Origin: Cryptomeria japonica
Taxonomy: Eukaryota; Streptophyta; Pinopsida; Cupressales; Cupressaceae
Length of the DNA stretch: 64,000 nucleotides
Direction: 5' to 3'
Assembly: GCF_030272615.1 (NCBI RefSeq)
Contig: NC_081405.1
Coordinates: 652,200,920-652,264,919 of the forward strand
A program made the translations under genes and the position numbers. The notes beneath the pieces were generated by a model, which searched no databases, was not told the origin of the DNA, and worked only from the letters and a program-made list of their open reading frames with translations. Positions 12,038 to 21,500 of the stretch are shown here, piece by piece. Positions within the stretch are counted from its first letter, which is position 1. Each line of letters opens with the position of its first letter.

Positions 12038-12190
12038 CTTTAGGCTTTAGGTCACTAGCAGTCACCAATACAGTCAATGACTCAACAACATTGATTTTCC
12101 TTGGTCTGAAACTCCGCTATTGATCAGATTTTAGAGCCTAGAACCCACCAGATTGTGTTGAGATATTGAGATAGATCTGATATTTGCATG

Positions 12191-12198
12191 TATTTATA
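12191..12198 (-). promoter_or_regulatory. TATA box of the hAT transposase
   Basis: TATAAATA on the minus strand, about 150 nt upstream of the predicted intron donor and about 255 nt upstream of the ATG; a suitable core promoter. Confidence 0.5.
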
Positions 12199-12274
12199 CC
12201 AATCCTTATATAGCGAATTCCGCGGGAATTTTATATGGTATACAAATATTTGGTGAATCTCGCATAACTATAAC

Positions 12275-12358
12275 ATGACTTATGTAATTTTTGAGGCAAT
12301 TATAGGTTATCCAAATATGACTTATGTAATTTTCAAGGCAATTATAGGTCATCCAAAT
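12275..12358. repeat. 42-bp tandem duplication
   Basis: 12275-12316 and 12317-12358 differ at only three positions. They lie just upstream of the hAT promoter and may be subterminal repeats of that element. Confidence 0.88.
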
Positions 12359-12742
12359 AATAGCTAAATACAATATAGTTGGCGAAAGTTGGGGTGAATG
12401 GAGACACGCGTCAGCAAGATGTCAGGCGAATTGGGTCCCCCTAGCTAACAAATCTTTACATGCCTATAGGTGAATTAAGGTCATCTATTAAGGCAACCTT
12501 AGAGAGTTTAGGCAAAACAATTAAATTTACCTTGTGTCCACCATATATTGTATTGGCGAAATCATCGCATAGAAACATTTATTTGCATAAAACATATGGC
12601 GATCGGGCCGTGACTATGACAGAAATTGATAATGTTTTGGTGACATGGCCACCCCCAAACGGTACAAAATATTTGCCATTTCTGACATGGCCGATGTGAA
12701 AAATTTGCCATTGCCGAATATTCACCACTAAAGTAAACTCTG
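12359..12742. other. No recognisable gene
   Basis: Overlapping short frames on both strands (for example 12460-12699 and 12579-12881) show no known domain. The right end of the hAT element and the deletion that removed most of the copia-1 3' LTR must lie here. Confidence 0.4.
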
Positions 12743-12777
12743 GACAAAACCAATGCAACATATCCATAATACCAACA
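12743..12777 (-). mobile_element. Remnant (35 bp) of the copia-1 3' LTR
   Basis: ACAAAACCAATGCAACATAT and the following bases to ACCAACA repeat the outer end of the 5' LTR (about 32098-32132). The other roughly 1 kb of this LTR is missing and the break is abrupt at 12743, so a deletion joined unrelated DNA here. Confidence 0.8.
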
Positions 12778-13138
12778 ATCTCACGCTTTGACATTGATGG
12801 AAACATAAGATGGAAAAACCATCTAAGTGCCAAAGTAGAAATGCCAAAAACCAAAAACCAACAATCTCCCGAATAGATCAATTCTAGAAATCAAAATACA
12901 AATGCAGAGAGTAAAAATCTCTCCCCCAATGAATAATCTCTCCCCAAAGGATAATGTTTTTCCATAGATATCTCTCCCCCTTTGACATCAAATGCCAAAG
13001 CAATACAAATACCAGATACAACTAGTTCATAGAACCAATTACAAATACCAACTCCCCCTGAGAAGTAGCTCTTCTCCATCAAAGCCAGAAAAAGGTTTCT
13101 CCATAAATTCTGCCAGTTTGATGCCAAGCATCAACTGT
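12778..13138 (-). other. 3' untranslated tail of copia-1
   Basis: Pyrimidine-rich blocks (CTCTCCCCC, AACTCCCCCTG) are typical of the non-coding tail before the 3' LTR. The expected polypurine tract next to the LTR is degraded (AAAGCGTGAGATTG on the minus strand). No coding frame. Confidence 0.6.
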
Positions 13139-14724
13139 CTAAGTCTCTACCGGTGAGGGTATAACCCCAAGCTTCTCTTTGAGATATTCAAAATTTTCCT
13201 TAGGCAAAGGCTTAGTAAAGATATCTGTAATCTGCTCTTTAGTATTAACATAAACCAATCTCACTTCTTTTGCTTCAACATTCTCTTTCAGAAAATTGTA
13301 TTTGATAGAAACATGTTTAGTTTTAGAGTGAAATACCAGATTCCTAGATATATCAATTGCTACCAAATTATCACAATAGATGATTATAGGTTCTTTGGAT
13401 TTTACCTTTATGTCCTTCAACATTTTCTTAATCCATAATACCTGAGTACAATTAGTTGTTGCCGCAATATATTTTGATTCTGTTGTTGATAATTATGTAC
13501 AACTCTATTTCTTGCTCAACCATGAAATCAATCTACTACCAAGAAAGAATGCCCCGCCGGTGGTGCTCTTTCTGTCATCTACATCTCCATCCCAATTAGC
13601 ATTGGTGTATGCACATAAATCAAAATTTTAATCTTTAGGATACCACAGACAAAGATTTGTTGTGCCTTGTAAATACCGGAAAATCCTTTTCACTGCTGAT
13701 TCATGATTTTCTCTAGGATTACTCTGAAATCTTGAAACAATACACACTGCATTCATTATATCGAGTCTTTCTTGTGTCAAATATAGTAAACCTCCAATCA
13801 TGATTTGTATCTTGTCAAATTAACAAGAGTTGAATCGTCCTTCAATGATAGTTTATCAGTTGTAGTCATAGGAGTACTTATCGGTTTAGAGTTTTTCATA
13901 CCAAATTTCTTCAGTAATTGCTTCAAGTACTTTGATTGACATATGAATATACCTTTATTAGTCTGTGAAATCTGCAATACTAAAAATAATTTTATCTCCC
14001 CAATCATAGACATTTCAAATTCTTCCTGCATCTTATTAGAAAAGTCTTTACACAATCCATCTTCTCCTCCAAAAATGATGTCATCAACAAAAACTTCAAT
14101 AGCCAAGATGTCTTCATTTGCCACTTTGAAATATAAGTTACTATCAGCATTACCTTTAGTGTAACCAAGCTTCAAAAGATATTTGTCCAATCTAGCATAC
14201 CAAGCTCTAGGAGCTTGCTTCAATCCATATAAAGCTTTCCTTAATTTGAAAACTATATCTTTATGATTTTTCAATTAAAATCCATCAGGTTGTTCAATGT
14301 AAACTTCCTCTTCAAGATCACCATTTAGAAATGCACATTTAACATCCATTTGATATACTTTATAGTTTTTATGTGCTGCAAATGCAAGAAGTAAACTGAC
14401 TACCTCAATTCTAGCTACCGGTGCAAAGGTTTCATTGTAATCAATTCCCTCTTTCTGTGAATATCCTTTACATGCTAATCTTTTTTTATTTCTGATCACC
14501 TTACCATCTTCATTAAGTTTATTTCTGAATACCCATTTAGTTCCAATTACATTTTTATCTTTAGGTTGGAGAACCAATGTCCATGTATTTTTCTTTTTAA
14601 TTTGTTCTAATTCATCTTTCATAGATCTAATCCAATGTTTATCTTCACATGCCTCAATGATAGATACTAGTTCAATTTGCGAAATTAAAAATACCTCTTC
14701 ATTTGCTAGTCTTCCTCTTGTCAT
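13139..14724 (-). pseudogene. copia-1 reverse transcriptase and RNase H
   Basis: The RT starts in one frame (14724-13798). It has [22 protein letters not shown] and the catalytic FVDD (VFVDDIIFGGED), with TAA 14275-14277 after QPDGF. Near 13799 a 1-nt shift moves the frame, and RNase H follows to 13139, ending IFTKPLPKENFEYLKEKLGV. In the RNase H the usual YTDADW reads YTNANW, so a catalytic Asp is lost. Further stops occur in the shifted part. Non-functional. Confidence 0.9.
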
Positions 14725-15234
14725 AACTCCTTGATACTTATTCCCAATTATCTGACTTTAGAGTGATTCAGTCTTACATGCCTGGGTGTGTTCACTTGTT
14801 GTTGTTCTTCAGTCATTGTGGAATTCTCTGATGATTTCGGTGTGACTGGATCAATATTCTATATTGGTGCACTCTGTGTAGGTTCATTTGTGATTATCTC
14901 AATTGCCGGTTCAAAATCCATAGACCTTGACTTTCCTCTAAAATGTTCATCTATCTTCACATTTGCACTCTCAATGATTTTCAGCAATCTTTTATTAAAA
15001 CATCTATATGCTTTTCTCTTAGATGAATAACCAAAAAATACTCCTTTATCACTTCTAGGATCAAATTTACCAATATACTCATCTCTCCTAATGTAACATT
15101 TTCTTCCAAATATTCTGAAGTACTTAAGAGTAGGAATATTACCGAACCAGAATTCATAAGGTGTCTTACCGGTTTCACCTTTGATGTGAACTCTGTTGAA
15201 AGTGTAAATCATTGTATTCACTGCTTCCCTCTAT
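14725..15234 (-). pseudogene. copia-1 integrase, C-terminal part
   Basis: This encodes the region after the catalytic core (YTFNRVHIKGETGKTPYEFW, then KCYIRRDEYIGKFD and FFGYSSKRKAYRCFN), matching copia-7 residues after YWREVV. It is broken on the right at 15234 by the LTR of the inserted Tat element and continues at 28968. Confidence 0.88.
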
Positions 15235-16183
15235 TGTTCTCAAATTTTGATTCCCCTTTTTATCCCCTGTAAGAAATTAATAACTCTATCTGCAAATAGA
15301 GAGATCAAGGAAAAATAACCTTAGAGCAACATATGACAAGGTTTCAAGAACCTTCTACACTTCGAACTTATCCAAAGTTCAGGCGGGTATACCTCTTGTG
15401 AATAAATTCACACTCTTAAAATAGATCCATAGTAAACCAGTCCAAAACTAGTGAACCTTATCATCTCAAACACAAATTGAAACAATAAAAGGAAGCTTAT
15501 GCTCATGTTCAGTATTGATCTACAAGAAATGTAGAAAGAGAGGTACAACTGATACCAGTGCCTTATCCAGGCCACAGAGTCATCTAAGTTAAATAATGAT
15601 TTCACAATTAAACATCTCCATACATCTCATCACCTCAGCTTCTATCAACCCCATACATGCCTGACATATATAGGAACTTCTCCTTATTGGACTAGACAGT
15701 GTTCATCAAATTCTAAGTCTCCAACAAAATGACTTACTGATAGAGATATTTCTTGCGTATTTAATTTCCCTCCTAAAGAGAAAAGCTAAGAAACATATCT
15801 ATAAAGACTACATTACAATCCATGTTCAATTGAATAGCCCTAGATTACCCAAAATGAAACTAGTAAATTATTGAAAGCACACCAGAAGACAACACATTCT
15901 AGGCTCGAACGTTCATGGTCTGTATATTGATATTACATTTGAAAAAAGTATTACAAAACTTAGAATATTCTCTATAAAACTAAAAAATCCTAGATATATT
16001 TCTGTAGAGTTTCTTTACAAATTCTTGTGATCCCCCCTTTTATTTAGTCCTGGTATCCATTTATAATAGTATGGATGCATACAAGCTTCAGACCTTTTCA
16101 AAAGGTTTGTTACAAAAAACTTCTTGTTTGAACAATAAGTTGCAAATCATTTCCACTTTCTAATGGCCCCTTTCCCGCGGTTG

Positions 16184-16615
16184 TCATTTTGCAGCCTCTT
16201 CTTGGACCTCTACATCCAACACGACATATTTTCTTGTCCACTCCTGGTACACATCATTAGCAGGCCATGAGAAGTTAATGACTTTCCCTTTTGTCTTGGC
16301 TAATCTCTTCCAAGAGTTCCTCATTTTATTAACCTCTGAATTTAGGAAACCATAGTGTGATTTAATTTTCTCTATTTCCTCAACCATTCTGACAAATAGA
16401 GAAATATGATCTGTGATAATGATTCCCTTTATCCTTAATGATAGGTTGGCTCCTAATTCATTCAGCCATATTTTTTTGTCCTTCAATTGAGTTGGACTGG
16501 CAAAACCCCCTGGGAATAATTCAAATACTTGCTCAGTGTACTCTTTCTTATACAAGTTAATCTTGCTCTCTGCATTATCTACTCCTTCTGCTAACTTTGC
16601 CAGATCCTTCATCAT
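16184..16615 (-). CDS. ORF inside the Tat 3' LTR (143 aa), unknown function
   Basis: ATG at 16615; the frame stays open for 143 codons. The product is lysine- and glutamate-rich and probably helical (VDNAESKINLYKKEYTEQVF, then GFLNSEVNKMRNSWKRLAKT), with no known domain. The copy in the other LTR (26672-27100) is also open and clearly similar, ending in WTRKYV-LD-EVQEEA. Upstream in a different frame lies a stretch matching 27060-27257, so the original product may have been longer with a shift or intron between. Expression is unknown. Confidence 0.5.
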   Translation of the reverse strand: MMKDLAKLAEGVDNAESKINLYKKEYTEQVFELFPGGFASPTQLKDKKIWLNELGANLSLRIKGIIITDHISLFVRMVEEIEKIKSHYGFLNSEVNKMRNSWKRLAKTKGKVINFSWPANDVYQEWTRKYVVLDVEVQEEAAK

Positions 16616-16851
16616 ACAAACCTTCTCCTATTCTCAAGCGAGGAGCCTTGGGCACTAATTATTTAACCTTAGCTGCTACATTTATGGACATAGACAACTG
16701 TTCTAGGAAATCATCACAAATTGCTCTCTCTTGGTAATTAACTTTCCCTATGAAGTCCCTTTTGGTTGTCATCTCAATGATATGCAAGTATATTCAATTA
16801 CTAATCACAATAATTCTTTAATAGAACACAAACCACAGTTCAATCAATCTT

Positions 16852-17079
16852 TCAAGTAACTGGTAACCAAGATACAATAAAACCTATTTTTGGCCTAAAG
16901 AACTCTGCTCTGTACCAGCTTTTCTGCAAAAACTCTTCAAAATGATGCCTACATTCAATTGATGTGAGCGTATATATGGCAATCAGGCTCTTAACTACGA
17001 CATTGATACCACATGCTTTGGCCATCACCTCAGAATTGAATTCACGAATGAATTCAAAATCTTTGCTCCAACGGATCAT
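16852..17079 (-). CDS. Second ORF inside the Tat 3' LTR (75 aa), unknown function
   Basis: It begins MIRWSKDFEFIREFNSEVMA, contains a short hydrophobic stretch (NVVVKSLIAIYTLTS), and has an open counterpart at 27337-27564. The order in each LTR is this ORF, then the MAPRRDF-type ORF, then the 143-aa ORF, all on the sense strand. It may be one exon or fragment of a single protein. No known domain. Confidence 0.45.
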   Translation of the reverse strand: MIRWSKDFEFIREFNSEVMAKACGINVVVKSLIAIYTLTSIECRHHFEEFLQKSWYRAEFFRPKIGFIVSWLPVT

Positions 17080-17699
17080 AAAATGTCTACGTTTCTATCA
17101 CTTTCTTGTTTCGCCATTTCGCGAAGCCTAAAATCCATGACCTTTACTTTATTGACTATTCTTCATTTGACAATGGGCTCAGATCTCTTTTGCCATTTCG
17201 TGAAAGCTAAACATTGTGCACTTTCACCTAGTGTAACCGTGTGAGCCGTCTGATCAAAAGGAACTTGATCGGTCTTTATTCTGTCATGTGACTGGCGGCT
17301 TACCCCACTAACCATGCTCCAAGAATTTAAGGCTACCAATTTTCATTGTTTCACAAATGGTAATTACCTTGCATCTTTGGGCTTCGAAATGGCACCCACC
17401 ATCGGATCATCCTTGAGATACCCACCTTTTAACAAACTTAACCGGTAGAAGTGGGCCCTCTGACTCAGCACCATCCACCCTGGCAACTGGCTGACAAAAG
17501 AAACCAACGTGTCAATCTCTTATTCATCAAACAACTTCCTCAGGATCCACTTCAGGTCCACCATGTGTATCTCACAACTTGTCTTTTTGTCAATGGTCTA
17601 GTCGATCTACTCTACCATGACACCAACCAAGTGGCTGCCATGTCACTTTTCCATTTCGCGAAGGTTAAATCTTGGTCACTTTTGGGCTACGAAATGGCC

Positions 17700-18115
17700 C
17701 CAACCATCTGATCAAAAGGAACCTGATCGGCCTTTACCTTTAGTCTTTGCTGACTCATGGATCCATTTTCCCTTTCCCTATTTTACGAAGTCTAAAACCT
17801 GTGCACTTTTACCCAGCAAAACTATGTGAGCCATCCAATCAAAAGGAACTTGATCGGTCTTTACCTTAGTCTTTGCCTGGATGCCAGAGCCAATTTCCTT
17901 TTCACCATGTTGTGAAGGTTAAATCTCAGTCACCTTTATCTTGCAAAACTGCGTGGGCTGTCTGATCAAATAGAACTTGATTGGTCTTTATCTTTAGTGA
18001 AAACCTGGATGCCAGACCCACTTTCGCCTTTCACCATGTCGTGAATGGTAACTCACGGGCATCTTAGGGCTGTGAAATCATGCGCGCCTTTAGATTAAAA
18101 GGAACCTGCTCACCG
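17700..18115. repeat. Tandem array, about 128-bp units, in the Tat LTR
   Basis: The phrase GATCAAAAGGAACTTGATCG with TTTACCTTTAGTCTTTG returns at about 17709, 17837, 17963 and 18092 (a degenerate unit also near 17253). An equivalent array lies at about 28240-28650 in the other LTR, so it predates insertion. Confidence 0.75.
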
Positions 18116-18430
18116 GTTAGGAAACCCAATTAAATATTAAGAACTTTAGGAAAAGCTTAGAAAAATAATGCGCTGCTAGACCTGCCTAGGAAAAAATAAG
18201 AAGGGGGGGGACACTTCCCATGACAAACAGACCCTTCTTTAAGTGAACAAAGTAACACTAAATTAGAAAGAAAGAGTTTTTCTCAGATGCTGGAGCGATT
18301 TAAAACTTGAACCCTAAACCCTCTCTAGACTTAAAGAAGTTAGGGGTAACAAGGCCATACCAGACTCAAAATTTTCATGGACTTAGCCAATTATGGGACA
18401 ATAATACCCATTTTTTAAATAGTGATAATA

Positions 18431-18447
18431 GCGGCTCTGACTGGGGA
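18431..18447 (+). other. PBS-like string at the inner edge of the left Tat LTR
   Basis: GCGGCTCTGACTGGGGA follows the LTR on the plus strand. It matches the Tat/Ogre PBS consensus with one insertion and one mismatch. This is opposite to the coding strand, where a polypurine tract would be expected. None is seen. Confidence 0.55.
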
Positions 18448-18573
18448 TGGTTGATCGCAAGATCAACACAAGAATTTAGAAAATCTCTAGAGAAATAGAC
18501 CAAACACAAGCCCAAAAACAACAACTAAAGCAAACCTAAATATATACAAACAAGGATCTACTATGCATGGAAA

Positions 18574-21500
18574 TCAAGAGAAGTAATGTTTCAGGAATTG
18601 TCTATACATTGGAAATTCCTGTACTTCATCATTCATATTCTTCAAAAAATATGAGTCTTTTCCATTAAGATCACAGACCACAGAGGGGCCGATCCACAAT
18701 GACTCAAATTTTTTATGCTTTCCCTTATCCTATCCTTTTGCATTCCATTAAAGAATTACATCATCAATTTGGAGCTTTCTCAATGAGGTTCTCTTATCAA
18801 ACAAGTATTTGGACTATAACTGGACCTTTAGATTCCTTTTGTGGGCCAGAGTTCTAATCTCTTCAACTTCCACTATTTGAATCATCCTATCTTCCATAGG
18901 TTTAGATAGCTCCATGTCTTCAACTCACATGAATTTATACACTAGAAGAAAATTATTAACAGGCACCCTGGATTGTGTGCCATAAACTAATTGAAAGGGT
19001 GAGACTCCAATAGCCTTTTTGACAGTAACCTTGTTAGCCCATAAGGCTAATTTTAACTTCTGGTTTTAAGACCTTTTATTCTCTTCAAGGATTTTCTTAA
19101 TGATGTTCAAGAGGCTCTTGTTACTAGATTCAAGTTGCCCATTACCCCTAGGATGATAAGGTGAAGAGTAAGATATAATTATTCTAGGACTAGTGCAAAA
19201 TTAAACAAACTCTTCTGACCTGAAGCTCATGGCGTTATCCATTACTAGCTTTACACGGACTCCAAATCTAGTTATAACATTATACATCAAAAAGTAAATA
19301 ACAACCTTGCTTGTGGCTCTCCTAGTGGGTATAGCTTCAATCCATTTGGTAAAATAGTCAGTAGCTACTATAATCCACCTATGACTTCTTCCTGATTTCT
19401 TAGAAATTTCTCCAATAAAATCAATGCCCCATTGGACAAAAGGGGCTTCCACTGTGACTGGGCTGAGGGGTAAAGCTCCTTCATACTTCAGTTTGGATGA
19501 AAACTTCTGGCATGGGTCACTTTTCCTAACATATTCATGGGCATCTTTAAACAAGGTAGGCCAATAGTATCCAACCCGGACTATCTTACTAGTAGTTGTC
19601 CTAGCAGAGTAATGACCTCCACACACTCCATCATGCATTTTAGTTAACACTCTCTTAGCCTGGGATTTATCCAAACACATTAGTAGTGCCCCATCTCTAT
19701 TCCTCCAAAACAGATCACCCTGAATGAGGACATATTTTTGTGACTTTAACTTCAAAGTTATTCTCTGATTATGTGTCAATCCTTCTGCAAATGTTGCATC
19801 CCTTAAAAAATGCACTATCTCTGAGTAACAGGATTGTGTTTCAATACTGGTGACTAGAACATTCTCAACTTCAACATTATTTATTTCAACATCAAGAAGG
19901 TTTGACTCAGCCATAAGCTTAGAAAGACCTAAACCTCTCACCAATTTGGTGATCTTTATTTCCAAATCAAACTCCTTGATTCTGTTTATCCATCTACATC
20001 TTTTACCTGTGACCTCAAACTGGGATAAGATATCTTTGACAGTAGCAAGTGGGACATAGGCAACTACTTGTGCATTTACAAGATATGGCTTGAAAGCTTT
20101 GACAGCCTTAACCAAAGCATATGCTTGCTTCTCCATGATTTCATATTTTAATTCTATAGCCTATAAAGATTTGCTATAAAAAGCTATAGGATGTTCATAT
20201 CCTTCATTATCCTTTTGTAATAAGACTACATCCACTGTGTGATATGAAGCAAAAGAAAACAAAGAGAAAGGCTTACTATAATCAGGGGATTTCATCACTG
20301 GTGCCTCCTGAATAGCCTTTTTGATCTTAGCAAAAGCCTTTCAAGCTTCTTGGTCCCAGCAGAATTTTCTATCCTTCTTAAGCAATTTGACAATAGGCTT
20401 GACTATCTCTGCAAAATTTGCAATACATCTTCTAACAAAATTAACTTTGCCCAAGCAAGATTGGATACCTTTAACATTCTTTGGTTCAGGAACATTGTTT
20501 ATTGCTTCAATTCTTTCAGGGTCTATTCTTACTCCTTCTTTAGAGACAATATGCCCTAGTAGCTTCCCTTCAGTAACAGCAAAATGACACTTCTTAGGAT
20601 TTAGAGATACTCCAAATTCCAAAGCCTTATTGAAAACCTTTTCTAAGTGTCCACAATGATCATCCGCCCTTTTGGAGAAGCATGTCAGATCATCCTGATA
20701 TACTACCATGATGATGTTGATGAATTCTTTGAAGGCTACATCCATCGCCCCTTGAAAAGTAGCTCCAACATTTTTCAAAACAAAAGGCATTCTGACATAC
20801 ACATAAGTTCCCCAAGGGGTGGTGAAAGTAGTTTTGAATTGTTCTGATTATTTTACCAATACCTAGTTATATAGTAAAAACCCATCCATCATAGATAATA
20901 GGTCACAACCAGTCACTCTTTGCAGCATAGCTTCTATATTAGGAGAAGAATAATTATCCTTCAAGGAAGCAACATTCAAGTTTCTAAAGTCAACATAGAG
21001 TCTTATGTCCCCATTCTTCTTTCTCACCGAGACCAAATTTGAGACACATGATGAATGCCTTATAGGCTTAATGATTCCCCCTTCCCTTAATTTGGTTAGT
21101 TCTTGCTGCATCTTGGATTCCACCAGGGGGTTAATAGGTCTTTTCTTTTGTCTAAAATGCTTAGCATCTGGAAGCAAAGGGACATCATGCTGAAATAAAT
21201 CCTATTTATACGCCTTTAGATCTTCATAAGACCAAGCAAACACATTCTTATATTTCTATAATAAATTAATGAGATTCACTCTGACATGAGGAGGCAACTT
21301 TTTCCCAATATATACCACCTTAGGGGATAATTTCATCCCCAAGTTTACTTCCTTCAGCTCATCTAGCTTAGTGGTTAATTGCTGGTGCAGGTGACTGTCA
21401 CTGTAGATGAACATACCCTCAAGCTCTACCAACCCTTTAGGTATTTCATTAGTTTCTAACTAAACCAAGTCATTTCCAAATACAGTTTCTCTGTTGTCAA

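Larger units (their letters stand above)
15235..18430 (-). mobile_element. Tat element, 3' LTR (about 3.2 kb)
   Basis: It pairs along its length with 25715-28967. On the plus strand it starts TGTTCTCAAAT (the other copy TGTTATTCTCAAAT) and ends AGTGATAATA (the other AGTGATTACA). It contains ORFs at 16184-16615 and 16852-17079, a tandem array of about 128-bp units, and repeated TTCGCGAA palindromes. Its sense-strand start has decayed from TGTAAT to TATTAT. Confidence 0.88.

Noticed and set aside
17451-17829. Plus-strand ORFs in the Tat LTR
   Set aside because: They coincide with the 128-bp tandem array, and the copy in the other LTR differs in length and frame.
18306-18322. CCCTAAACCCT telomere-like repeats (also near 28850 and 41282)
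   Set aside because: Only two units, and each lies inside an LTR and recurs in, or fits within, its LTR copy; not telomeric DNA.
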